64,000 nt of DNA, from NCBI RefSeq assembly GCF_009653635.1, contig NZ_PPFD01000006.1:620001-684000 (forward strand), written 5' to 3'. A model generated the notes under the pieces. It ran no database searches. It saw only the letters and a list, made by a program, of their open reading frames with translations, and was not told where the DNA came from. Positions 19,736 through 28,598 of this stretch are shown piece by piece; the first letter of the stretch is position 1; every line of letters begins with the position of its first letter. The position numbers and the translations under genes were made by a program. Source of the stretch: Endozoicomonas sp. OPT23. GTDB lineage: Bacteria; Pseudomonadota; Gammaproteobacteria; Pseudomonadales; Endozoicomonadaceae.

Positions 19736-22435
19736 TCAGCTGGCCTTCTGAAGCGGGTTAGCACTCGCTATCAGCTGGTTGATTTCAGGAATACAGGAGC
19801 CACAATTGGTTCCTGCCCTAGTGACTTTTCCAACCTCTATTGCTGACACCAAAGCATGCTCTTCAATGGCCTGACAAATCGTCTTTTCTCCCACTCCCAT
19901 ACAACTGCAGACTGTCTTATCCGAGCTGTCGCCTGAAGATGAAACACCAGCTAACAGCTGCCACTCTGGTACAGCTGATTCTGACCTAACGGCAAACTTG
20001 CCCCTTAACCAGTTACGATCCACTGGAAGTGATAACTCACCGACAATGACAAAAGCATCAATCTGTCCGTTGCTGTAAACAGCGGCAGTAAGGCTATCCG
20101 ACAAAGGATTACTATACGTCAGTGGCTGTGCTTTTCCTTCTTCCCTATCCTTTCCTTCAAGCACACCAAGACACTGCTTTGTAAGCTCTGAATAACCTGC
20201 CAGTTCATAGCGATAACAACCTTCCTGCTTGACTTCAGTGGCATAGCTGAAGCTTGTCAGTTTCACTTTTTCCCGGCTGATTAACACCGCTTTATGACTG
20301 AAATTCACTGATTCAATAGCAGCACGGATATTTTTAAAACCTGGCTGTCGTGAAAAAGGGTCCGTTTCTGATGTCATCAAACAACCAGCCAGCCCTGTTC
20401 TGGAATGCGTTCGAGTCCAGTGAATGGGAATAAAGAGTTCATTCATTGCCATAGCATCTGATATATGCACTTTAAACGTAGAATGCCCTGCTGCTGTTTT
20501 TACTCGGGCAAAACCATCCTTCGATAGCCCGTACACTTTTGCAGTCTCTGGATGAACCGTGACATAGGGCTCCTCAATATGCTGACCAAGTCGTTCAGTT
20601 AAACCTGTCCGAGTCATGGTATGCCAGTGGTCACGTACCCTGCCGGTATTGAGTGTTAAGGGGTATAACGATTCTTCACCTTTATTGTTATTTTGGAACA
20701 GTTTTTTTTGAGGCATTATGAACTGAGCTTTACCATCCGGGGTAAAAAATACTCCATCCACAAAGAGGCGGTCATTTTTGCTTTTGTTGTCTGCCACAAG
20801 CGGCCACTGCACAGGGAGCATTTCATCGTATTCCTGTTCTGTGATCTCAGCTAACGCTGAAATATTGAATGCTCTCTTTTTACCCTGCAGGTTGTTTTCA
20901 AATCCGGACAGTGCCGCATGCTCACGAAAAATATCTGCAGGTTTCTGATAGTTGAACGCGTTTTCAAAGCCAAGACGTTTGGCAACTTCAGAAATAATCC
21001 ACCAGTCCGGCTTCGTCTGACCGGATAAAGGCAGAAGCGCCCTTTGTCGGGAAATTCTACGTTCGGAATTGGTGACCGTACCCTCCTTTTCACTCCAGCC
21101 AGCCGCAGGCAGTTTTACATGGGCAAACGCTGAGGTGTCCGTCTCCTGCACACAGTCAGAGACAATAACATTCGGGCATTTAGCCAGAGCTTCTCGTACT
21201 TTATCCGTATCAGTAAGACTGGCCGCAGGGTTAGTTGCCATAATCCAGACGAACTTGATTCTCCCATCGGCCATTGCCTGAAACAGATCAACTGCAGTCA
21301 GCCCGGGTTTTTCTGCAATATTATCTGTATTCCAGAATCGAGCCACACGATCAATATCAGCAGGATCAGAAAAATCCATATGTGCCGCAAGCTGATTTGC
21401 CAATCCACCAACCTCTCGGCCACCCATGGCATTGGGCTGTCCGGTCAACGACAAGGGCGTTGCACCCGGTTTCCCAATACGACCTGTAAGCAGGTGGCAG
21501 TTGATGATGGCATTAACCTTATCGGTACCTGATGTCGACTGATTCACTCCCTGGGACCAGGAAGTTACTGTTTTGTCATTATCAGCAAACCATTGATAAA
21601 ACTGCTCAAGATCTTTCTTATCCAGACGACAGTAGTCTGCAATTTCGGCTACAGAAAGCAGGTCGGTGTTACTGCCTTGAAGCTGATCAATGCCTGATGT
21701 AGATGTTTCGATAAAATCGCTATCCAAAAAACTCCGATCAACAAGGTAGTTGAACAGGCCATTAAACAATTCAATATCCGCATCTGGACGAATAGCCAGA
21801 TGAAGGTCAGCGATATCACAGGTTTCGGTTCTACGTGGATCAATCACGACTATTTTGAGTTCGGGCCTTTTTTCCTTTTCAGCCCTTATCCGCTGAAACA
21901 GTACCGGATGACACCATGCGGTATTGCTGCCGATCAGTACGAGAAGATCAGCCAACTCCAGATCCTGATAGTTACCTGATACCGCATCAGCGCCAAAAGC
22001 TCTTTTCTGACCGGCTACGGTCGATGCCATACAAAGTCTGGAGTTAGTATCCATATTGGCGCTGCCAATAAACCCCTTCATCAACTTATTGGCAACGTAA
22101 TAATCTTCGGTCAGTAACTGCCCGGAACCGTAGAAGGCTACAGACTCAGGACCATATTTCGCTAAGGTTTCCTTCAATCTGCCTGCGACATCATCCAGAG
22201 CGTCACTCCACGCGACTTCTCTGCCATTAATAGAAGGCGACAACAGTCTGTTTTCCAGAGAAATCGTTTCCGCCAGAGCACTGCCTTTAGAACAGAGTCG
22301 GCCAAAGTTAGCAGGATGTTCAGTATCACCACTGACCTCGATCAGATGCTGCTGTTCATCAAGCACACTGGCTTTTATGCCACATCCGACACCACAGTAG
22401 GCACAGGTGGTTTTGATGATTTTAATATCCGACAT
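19736..22435 (-). CDS. nasA: Assimilatory nitrate reductase catalytic subunit
   Basis: An 899-residue molybdopterin oxidoreductase. The N-terminal [4Fe-4S] site is CAYCGVGCGIKASV followed by GRLCSKG. The large molybdopterin-binding domains follow, with typical VIDPRRTETCDIAD and LTGQPNAMGGREVGG segments. The C-terminal BFD-like [2Fe-2S] domain has TVCSCMGVGEKTICQAI ... GTNCGSCIPEI. No Tat signal is seen, so the enzyme is cytoplasmic and assimilatory. It reduces nitrate to nitrite, which NirBD next to it takes to ammonium. Last gene of the run nirB-nirD-FAD reductase-nasA, 12 bp after the preceding stop. Confidence 0.94.
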   Translation of the reverse strand: MSDIKIIKTTCAYCGVGCGIKASVLDEQQHLIEVSGDTEHPANFGRLCSKGSALAETISLENRLLSPSINGREVAWSDALDDVAGRLKETLAKYGPESVAFYGSGQLLTEDYYVANKLMKGFIGSANMDTNSRLCMASTVAGQKRAFGADAVSGNYQDLELADLLVLIGSNTAWCHPVLFQRIRAEKEKRPELKIVVIDPRRTETCDIADLHLAIRPDADIELFNGLFNYLVDRSFLDSDFIETSTSGIDQLQGSNTDLLSVAEIADYCRLDKKDLEQFYQWFADNDKTVTSWSQGVNQSTSGTDKVNAIINCHLLTGRIGKPGATPLSLTGQPNAMGGREVGGLANQLAAHMDFSDPADIDRVARFWNTDNIAEKPGLTAVDLFQAMADGRIKFVWIMATNPAASLTDTDKVREALAKCPNVIVSDCVQETDTSAFAHVKLPAAGWSEKEGTVTNSERRISRQRALLPLSGQTKPDWWIISEVAKRLGFENAFNYQKPADIFREHAALSGFENNLQGKKRAFNISALAEITEQEYDEMLPVQWPLVADNKSKNDRLFVDGVFFTPDGKAQFIMPQKKLFQNNNKGEESLYPLTLNTGRVRDHWHTMTRTGLTERLGQHIEEPYVTVHPETAKVYGLSKDGFARVKTAAGHSTFKVHISDAMAMNELFIPIHWTRTHSRTGLAGCLMTSETDPFSRQPGFKNIRAAIESVNFSHKAVLISREKVKLTSFSYATEVKQEGCYRYELAGYSELTKQCLGVLEGKDREEGKAQPLTYSNPLSDSLTAAVYSNGQIDAFVIVGELSLPVDRNWLRGKFAVRSESAVPEWQLLAGVSSSGDSSDKTVCSCMGVGEKTICQAIEEHALVSAIEVGKVTRAGTNCGSCIPEINQLIASANPLQKAS

Positions 22436-22447
22436 TTTGCTTTATCC

Positions 22448-23707
22448 CTATGCAGCTCGATCAACGATCGAAGCGGTCATGGAGTCCATATATTCCTGAC
22501 CAAAAATCAGCTGCTGCCTGATTGCCGTAATGTTCTGCTGCTCTTCCAGTAACGTCTGATACCAGCTACCCGAAGCAGTGTCTCCAAACAGCAATACGCC
22601 CTGCAAGCAGCCGTTATTGACGATTAATTTTCTATAAACACCCAGCCGACCTGCATCAAGAATGATTTCTTCATCACCTGCCTCTTCATCTGTTGAGTGT
22701 CGTCCACAAGAAAAAACCTCAACGCCTGCCACCTTTAACCGTGCAGGAACCGGCTCGGAAACAAATCGCTCACCCGATCTGGCCGTTAGTCTCTTAGCTG
22801 CAATTTCCGCCTGACTGTAAACCGGAGCAACCAGACCAAACAGCTGCTCCCCGAGCTGAACACACTCGCCTAGGGCAGTAATGGAAGGGTCTGATGTCTG
22901 CATACGGTCGTTAACGCATATACCTCTACCTGAATCCAGGCCCGCCTCAACCGCGAGACTGATGTCAGGTCTGACACCTGCGGTCACCACCACGAGTTCA
23001 GTGGAAAGTCTTTCTCCACTCTTTAGCTGCACATGACTGACTGTGCCATTATGGCCAAGATACGACTCCAGTTGAGCGCCACAACGAAAGGCAACCCCCT
23101 TTTGCTCCATCGCTTGTTTCAGGAGTTCTCCTGCTCTTGCATCCAGCTGTCTTGGCATCGGGTAAGGCATGGTGTCGATCACAGTCACATGCAAACCCTG
23201 CGCTGCCAGTCCTGCTGCACATTCAAGTCCCAGCAAGCCACCACCAATAACAACAGCACCCTGACCTGAGGCAATGCTCTGCATGACTTTCACATCATCA
23301 AGGGTTCGAAAGGCAATAACATTATCAAGGTCTGCACCCGAAACCGGGATTCGGTTCGGCACTGAGCCGGTAGCCAGCACCAGCTCATCGTAATCAAAGC
23401 AATCACCAACTTTGGTGGTCACCTGTTTATTGTTCCGATCAATACTGACCGCTTTATATTCGGCACCCATTAACAGAGTAATGTTATTGCTCTGGTACCA
23501 GCTTAAACTCTGCAACTGAATGTCTGATAAAGAGCAATTACCTGCCAGCAATGAAGAAAGCTGAATACGGTTGTATCCCGGCAAATCTTCTTCTGACAAC
23601 ACTGTGACCTGAAAGGATTCAGCGCCGAACTCGACAAGTTTTTCCAGAAACCGAACCGCACCCATTCCATTACCAACCACCAGCAGTCGCTTAACGGCAG
23701 CGCTCAT
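22448..23707 (-). CDS. FAD/NAD(P)-dependent oxidoreductase, probable electron donor to nitrate reductase
   Basis: A 419-residue protein closely resembling the N-terminal half of NirB. Its FAD-binding start is LLVVGNGMGAVRFLEKL, a GYNRIQLSSLLAG segment follows, and the NAD-binding loop AVVIGGGLLGLECAAGLAAQG is near residue 150. It ends without the [2Fe-2S] or sirohaem domains of NirB. Between nirD and nasA, it most likely passes NAD(P)H electrons to the C-terminal iron-sulfur domain of NasA, in the manner of NasB-type reductases. It starts 1 bp after the nirD stop, indicating coupling. Probably a paralogue of the NirB flavin domain; direct proof of the partner is lacking. Confidence 0.85.
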   Translation of the reverse strand: MSAAVKRLLVVGNGMGAVRFLEKLVEFGAESFQVTVLSEEDLPGYNRIQLSSLLAGNCSLSDIQLQSLSWYQSNNITLLMGAEYKAVSIDRNNKQVTTKVGDCFDYDELVLATGSVPNRIPVSGADLDNVIAFRTLDDVKVMQSIASGQGAVVIGGGLLGLECAAGLAAQGLHVTVIDTMPYPMPRQLDARAGELLKQAMEQKGVAFRCGAQLESYLGHNGTVSHVQLKSGERLSTELVVVTAGVRPDISLAVEAGLDSGRGICVNDRMQTSDPSITALGECVQLGEQLFGLVAPVYSQAEIAAKRLTARSGERFVSEPVPARLKVAGVEVFSCGRHSTDEEAGDEEIILDAGRLGVYRKLIVNNGCLQGVLLFGDTASGSWYQTLLEEQQNITAIRQQLIFGQEYMDSMTASIVDRAA

Positions 23708-23708
23708 A

Positions 23709-24062
23709 TCAGGCTACCTCTGTTGCAAGTACAGTACTGCAGACATACACCTGATCATCAATAACGCTAACGGGGTAGACATTCAGTCGAATATTTTCAT
23801 CTTCCAGACACTGGCCGGATTCCAGATCAAAATGCTGTTTATAGACTGGCGAAGCAACCACCAGCCTGCCGTTCAAGTCACCCGTAAGGCCTCTGGAAAT
23901 CACATTGGCACAACTGAACGGGTCGTAGTTATCCAATGCAAAAACTTTACCTGCAAGATGAAAGAGTGCTATCTGATGATCATTAACCAATACACAACCA
24001 CCGAGATCAGGCAGCAGCTGGTCTAAATGTGCGACATGGTTCCAATGAGTATTAGTCATCAC
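23709..24062 (-). CDS. nirD: Nitrite reductase (NADH) small subunit
   Basis: A 117-residue Rieske-like protein of the NirD family, with FHLAGKVFALDNYDPFSCANVISRGL and VASPVYKQHFDLESGQCLED. The usual Cys/His cluster ligands are absent, as is normal for NirD. It partners NirB, which is encoded 8 bp upstream, in cytoplasmic NADH-dependent nitrite reduction to ammonium. Length is close to the family norm of about 108. Confidence 0.93.
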   Translation of the reverse strand: MMTNTHWNHVAHLDQLLPDLGGCVLVNDHQIALFHLAGKVFALDNYDPFSCANVISRGLTGDLNGRLVVASPVYKQHFDLESGQCLEDENIRLNVYPVSVIDDQVYVCSTVLATEVA

Positions 24063-24070
24063 TGTTCTCC

Positions 24071-26614
24071 TTACAGTTGCTGGACGGCAATTTTTTGTTC
24101 GGATTTTTCATCAGGCCTTGCAGGACGGATTTGCTCACGTTCATTAACGAAAACAACCGCAGGGTCCTTCTGATCACTGTTGATGAAATGATTAAAACGC
24201 TTCAGTTTTTCATCATCTGACAAGGTGTTCTTCCATTCACACTGATAACTGCTCACCAGATGCGTCATTTCATCTTCCAGCTCTGCGCAAATCCCAAGAC
24301 TGTCGTTAGCAATCACCTCGCGCAGATATTCCAGCCCGCCTTCAAGGTTTTCCAGCCAGACCGACGTCCGCTGTAATCGGTCAGCCGTGCGAATGTAGAA
24401 CATCAGGAAGCGGTCTATATAACGCACCAGTTCATCATCACTCAGGCCGGTAGCAAACAGGTCTGCATGCCTTGGTTTCATACCACCGTTACCGCCCAGA
24501 TAGAGATTCCAGCCTGACTCTGTGGCAATAACACCGACATCCTTGCTCTTGGCTTCCGCACACTCACGGGTACAGCCGGATACAGCCATTTTGAATTTGT
24601 GTGGAGAGCGCACTCCTCGATAACGATGCTCAATAGCGATTGCCATACTGGTGCTGTCCTGCACCCCATAGCGACACCAGTTACTGCCAACGCAGGACTT
24701 AACGGTTCTCAGGGACTTACCGTAGGCATGACCGGTTTCCATGCCGGCATCCACCATTCGCTGCCAGATCAGCGGTAACTGATCAACTCTGGCACCAAAC
24801 AGATCGATACGCTGGCCACCGGTAATTTTGGTATAGAGATTGAAATCTTTAGCAATTTCACCAATAACAATCAGACGTTCCGGTGTAATTTCACCACCCG
24901 GCACTCTGGGCACTACTGAATAAGTGCCGTCTTTCTGCATATTGGCCAGAAAATAATCATTAGTGTCCTGCAGCGGTGCATGGTCGTCTTTAAGAATGAA
25001 ATCATTCCAGCATGAGGCAAGAATAGAACCCACTGTAGGCTTACAGATATCACAGCCTCTGCCCTGCCCATGGGAAGCAATGACTTCCTTGAAAGTCGTC
25101 AGTTTTTCTACGCGAATCAGGTGATAAAGTTCCTGCCGTGAATGAGCAAAATGTTCACAGAGATCCTTTTTAACCTCCACTCCCAGTTCTGTCAGCTGAT
25201 GGTCGAGCACCTGCTTAACCAGTGCTGAACAACCTCCACACCCCGTACCGGCTTTGGTTTCTGACTTTAGACTGGCTATATCCTGGCATCCAGCAGATAT
25301 AGCCGAGGAAAGATCCCCTTTGGTGACATCAAAGCAGGAGCAGATTTGAGCCGTCTCAGGCAATGCAGCGATACCCTGCCCTTCTGTCTGGCCACTGCTG
25401 GCAGGCAGTATCAACTCAGCCGGATTCTTTGGCGGCCGAATACTGTTCAGCGTCATTTGCAGCAAGTTGCCATAATCGGAGGCATCACCGACCAGCACAG
25501 CACCCAGCAGTTTTTTCTTATTGGCAGACACTACCAGTTTTTTATACGACTGCTGCTCTTCATCACTGAATCGGTAACTGATCGCTCCTTTTGTTGCACC
25601 GTGAGCATCACCGATACTGGCAACATCAACCCCCATCAGCTTCAACTTGGTGCTCATATCGGCACCTTTGAAACGACTCTCTGAAGAACCGGTCAGTTGA
25701 CCGGCAACCACCTTGGCCATCTGATAGCCAGGAGCCACCAGACCAAAGATCTTCCCTTCCCAGAGCGCACACTCTCCGATCGCAAAAATATCTTTTCTGG
25801 ATGTACGGCAATCATCGTTAATAACAATGCCACCACGTTCACCCACTTCTAGCCCTGACTCTCTCGCCAGATTATCCCTCGGGCGAATACCGGCAGAAAA
25901 AAGTATCAGATCCGTATCCAGGGATTCACCATCGGCAAACTGCATTTGATGGAACGCATTGTCACCATCAACAATTTGCCGGGTGTTTTTACTGGTATGA
26001 ATTTGCACCCCGAGTTCTTCAATTTTTCTCCGCAGCAAAGCGCCGCCATCATCATCGACCTGAACGGCCATCAGCCTTGGCGCAAACTCCACGACATGCG
26101 TTTGCAATCCCAGGTCTTTCAGAGCCTTCGCAGCTTCAAGTCCAAGCAGGCCCCCTCCGACTACTGTGCCGGTTTTACACCCTGCTGCCGTTGCTCTGAT
26201 GGCATCCAGGTCGTCGAGGGTTCGATACACAAAGGTGTTTTCACGATCATGCCCTGTTACAGGTGGGACAAAAGGATAAGAACCGGTTGCCAAAACGAGT
26301 CGATCATACGCCACAGTCAGCCCTGATTCTGATTGCACTGTTTTCTGATCAGCATCTATGGCGGTCACCTGATCACCAAGAATCAGGTTTAAACCCGTCT
26401 TGTCATAGAAGCCTTCAGAAACCAGTGACAGGTCGTCTACAGATGAGCCGGTAAAATATTCACTTAAATGAACCCTGTCGTAAGCTGCCTGGGGTTCTTC
26501 ACCAAAGACTGTGATATCAAACTGGTTCAGGCCGCCTGCTTCCACAAGGTTTTCAATCAGGCGATGACCGACCATGCCGTTGCCCACAACAACCAGGGAT
26601 TGCTTCTCAGCCAT
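24071..26614 (-). CDS. nirB: Nitrite reductase (NADH) large subunit
   Basis: An 847-residue enzyme, the same length as E. coli NirB. Domains in order: FAD-binding (LVVVGNGMVGHRLIENL at residues 6-22), NAD-binding (GTVVGGGLLGLEAAKAL near 145), a BFD-like [2Fe-2S] domain (ICSCFDVTKGDL ... GTGCGGCSALV near 425-465), the ferredoxin-like half-domain, and the sirohaem/[4Fe-4S] domain with SCVGSNWCRYG and SGCTRECAEAKSKDVG near 640-690. It reduces nitrite to ammonium with NADH. It opens the operon nirB-nirD-FAD reductase-nasA. The start codon is preceded by AAGGA; the promoter must lie within the ~65 bp between it and the upstream terminator, but I could not fix its boxes. Confidence 0.97.
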   Translation of the reverse strand: MAEKQSLVVVGNGMVGHRLIENLVEAGGLNQFDITVFGEEPQAAYDRVHLSEYFTGSSVDDLSLVSEGFYDKTGLNLILGDQVTAIDADQKTVQSESGLTVAYDRLVLATGSYPFVPPVTGHDRENTFVYRTLDDLDAIRATAAGCKTGTVVGGGLLGLEAAKALKDLGLQTHVVEFAPRLMAVQVDDDGGALLRRKIEELGVQIHTSKNTRQIVDGDNAFHQMQFADGESLDTDLILFSAGIRPRDNLARESGLEVGERGGIVINDDCRTSRKDIFAIGECALWEGKIFGLVAPGYQMAKVVAGQLTGSSESRFKGADMSTKLKLMGVDVASIGDAHGATKGAISYRFSDEEQQSYKKLVVSANKKKLLGAVLVGDASDYGNLLQMTLNSIRPPKNPAELILPASSGQTEGQGIAALPETAQICSCFDVTKGDLSSAISAGCQDIASLKSETKAGTGCGGCSALVKQVLDHQLTELGVEVKKDLCEHFAHSRQELYHLIRVEKLTTFKEVIASHGQGRGCDICKPTVGSILASCWNDFILKDDHAPLQDTNDYFLANMQKDGTYSVVPRVPGGEITPERLIVIGEIAKDFNLYTKITGGQRIDLFGARVDQLPLIWQRMVDAGMETGHAYGKSLRTVKSCVGSNWCRYGVQDSTSMAIAIEHRYRGVRSPHKFKMAVSGCTRECAEAKSKDVGVIATESGWNLYLGGNGGMKPRHADLFATGLSDDELVRYIDRFLMFYIRTADRLQRTSVWLENLEGGLEYLREVIANDSLGICAELEDEMTHLVSSYQCEWKNTLSDDEKLKRFNHFINSDQKDPAVVFVNEREQIRPARPDEKSEQKIAVQQL

Positions 26615-26681
26615 TGTCCGTCCTTAAAAGTTTTATCGTTGTTTTTCTTTGACTAAGCAACAGACAGGCCAACAATGAAAA

Positions 26682-26710
26682 AAGGCGATGATTACTATAA
26701 CCATCGCCTT
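26682..26710 (-). terminator. Terminator downstream of the TauE-type gene
   Basis: A 9-bp perfect stem (AAGGCGATG / CATCGCCTT) with an 11-nt loop is followed on the minus strand by a run of T. It lies 135 bp beyond the TauE-type stop and about 68 bp upstream of nirB, so it insulates the nitrite operon from the gene before it. Confidence 0.8.
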
Positions 26711-26844
26711 AATCTGAGAATTCAATTAAACAGTCGTTATGCACCATTGAAATGCACTGACATCAGACAAGCGCTGTAATGCACTTTTATAGTGAAGCTC
26801 AGATACTTTTCAAAAACATCTCAGCTAAGCGTTCACAGGAGGGT

Positions 26845-27591
26845 TTAGTTAAGAGCAGAAGCCAGGGCACTGACGCCCGCAAAACTGCAGATCAGCAACA
26901 GCATATGGCGAATTATTCGCTGGTTCACTTTCAGGCTCAGTTTTCTGGACAAGCTATTCCCTGCCAATATAGCGGGTAACAGTGCTAGCGCCATCACAAA
27001 GTCATCCAAACCGAACAAGCCTGCAGCCGCAAGAAAGGCCAGAGAAATCAGATTACTAAAGGCAAAATAGGCTGACATGCCAGAGCGAATGCGATCACCA
27101 CTTTCATTCTGCATAACCAGAGCCACAGGTGGGCCGCCAATCGAGGAGGTGGTACCTGTTACTCCCGAAATAAAACCGGCAAATAACAGGTTTTGCTTAC
27201 TGACCTGAACATTAATACGACTCAGGCTGACCAGAACAGCCAGCAGAACAGATACGCCGATCAGAAGGCTCATTGTCTCGCGGGTAGCAAACGACAACAG
27301 TAAAACGCCCAGCAGAGAACCCGGCACACGACCAGCAATAGCATACTTGATCTGTGATAAGTCAATCTGTTCACGGTAACGTCTAAGACCAAGCAGAGCG
27401 GTAAAAAAACTGACACAAATCAGTGCAGAAGGCACCATTTGTGGTGCCACAAGATAGAGCACCGGAGCAGAGACGACCGCCAGACCAAAGCCGATCATGC
27501 CTTGCACCCAGGCGCCAAAAAATACCACCAGCATGGCTAATAAGTAATGGGCTATCTCGGCATCCAACACAATGCGAACTTCTATATGCAA
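26845..27591 (-). CDS. TauE/SafE-family membrane permease
   Basis: A 248-residue protein with about eight membrane segments. It shows the two-repeat layout of the sulfite-exporter TauE/SafE family, including GAWVQGMIGFGLAVVSAPVL near residue 26 and FAGFISGVTGTTSSIGGPPV near 137. Members export sulfite, sulfonates or related anions, or have unknown substrates. It is encoded upstream of the nitrite reductase operon but ends at its own terminator, so a role in nitrate use is not supported. The start MHIEVRIVL follows no strong ribosome-binding site. Confidence 0.82.
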   Translation of the reverse strand: MHIEVRIVLDAEIAHYLLAMLVVFFGAWVQGMIGFGLAVVSAPVLYLVAPQMVPSALICVSFFTALLGLRRYREQIDLSQIKYAIAGRVPGSLLGVLLLSFATRETMSLLIGVSVLLAVLVSLSRINVQVSKQNLLFAGFISGVTGTTSSIGGPPVALVMQNESGDRIRSGMSAYFAFSNLISLAFLAAAGLFGLDDFVMALALLPAILAGNSLSRKLSLKVNQRIIRHMLLLICSFAGVSALASALN

Positions 27592-27691
27592 AAATGAAAG
27601 GCAAATATACAGAAAAGTTATATCGCTTGCATCCGTGCTCGTACGGATTGGATAGACAAGTCACCTAGGGGGCGTTCTCAATGACAAAATA

Positions 27692-27722
27692 GTTACTTCC
27701 CCGCCTGCGCTGAGAAAGTAAC
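27692..27722. repeat. 31-bp palindromic repeat, copy 1 (downstream of tdk)
   Basis: A 31-bp element with a 7-bp terminal stem (GTTACTT / AAGTAAC) around a GC-rich core containing CCCGCCTGCG. Copy 2 at 28388-28418 has the same length and about 23 identical positions, with a compensating pair change in the stem. REP-like; it may also end the tdk transcript. Confidence 0.55.
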
Positions 27723-27750
27723 GTCTTCACTGGTATTTTCGTGATACGAA

Positions 27751-28332
27751 TTAATCTGCCATCAAGGCTTTATAGTGTTTGCGGCATACTGACAGGTAGG
27801 AGTCATTACCGCCAATCTGAACCACATTACCGCTCTTGACCACATTGCCGCCACCGTCCAGGCGAACCTGCATACTGGCTTTTTTCTCACATTTTTTGCA
27901 GATACTTTTGATTTCACACAGCTCATCTGCAATAGCGAGTAATACCTTGCTGCCAGGAAAAGCTTCACCGAAAGCATCTGTACGAAGACCAAAACACAAC
28001 ACCGGAATCCCCAACTGATCAACGACATTCGACAACTGCCAGACCTGTTGTTCAGAAAGAAACTGACTTTCATCGATCATGATGCAGGACAATCTGTTTT
28101 CCTTATGCTGCTGACCAATCTGTTCAAGTAGGTCATCCCTGGCTGAAATAGCCAGGGCTTCTTTCTGCAGGCCAATGCGAGAAGTAACCTTACCCATGCC
28201 ATAACGGTCATCTATGCCCGGTGTAAGAACCAGTACCCGCTTGCCTGCCGACTCATAGTTATGGGCAGACTGCAGCAGGTATGTACTCTTTCCCGAATCC
28301 ATGGAAGAAAAATAGAAGTACAGCGAAGCCAT
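27751..28332 (-). CDS. tdk: Thymidine kinase (type II)
   Basis: A 193-residue kinase that phosphorylates thymidine to dTMP for salvage. The P-loop SSMDSGKSTYLLQSA is near residues 9-23, the catalytic segment is IMIDESQFLSEQQV, and the lasso region YLSVCRKHYKALMAD holds the C-terminal zinc/thymidine-binding motif. Zinc-site cysteines are partly visible (SICKKCEKK). I set the start at 28332 (MASLYFYFSS), matching E. coli Tdk (MAQLYFYYSA), because TGGAG lies five bases upstream; the frame is open two codons earlier. The gene is flanked by two copies of a 31-bp palindromic repeat. Confidence 0.95.
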   Translation of the reverse strand: MASLYFYFSSMDSGKSTYLLQSAHNYESAGKRVLVLTPGIDDRYGMGKVTSRIGLQKEALAISARDDLLEQIGQQHKENRLSCIMIDESQFLSEQQVWQLSNVVDQLGIPVLCFGLRTDAFGEAFPGSKVLLAIADELCEIKSICKKCEKKASMQVRLDGGGNVVKSGNVVQIGGNDSYLSVCRKHYKALMAD

Positions 28333-28387
28333 TGGCATCTCCAGTTAATGTCGTTCCGAACAAATACTCAGACATCTGATTGCATAG

Positions 28388-28418
28388 GTTATTTGCCCGC
28401 CTGCGGCAGGCAAATAAC
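28388..28418. repeat. 31-bp palindromic repeat, copy 2 (between tdk and cvfB)
   Basis: A 10-bp perfect outer stem (GTTATTTGCC / GGCAAATAAC), one C-A mismatch and an inner GCC-TGC-GGC hairpin. It lies in the divergent promoter region of tdk and cvfB, so it is not a simple terminator. Related to the copy at 27692-27722. Confidence 0.6.
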
Positions 28419-28598
28419 AATTAAATATTCCACTGTATGCGCTTGCACACTTATGAATCATTTCATATTACGTTTATTTACCGGAAAGTTAAGTCCGCAT
28501 TAATGCCATTAAAAAACAGTACAAGACATAACCAAGGGATTCATACGCTGAATGAACTTCAATGATATAATCGCTATTTTTACAGCGTGAAGAGCAAG

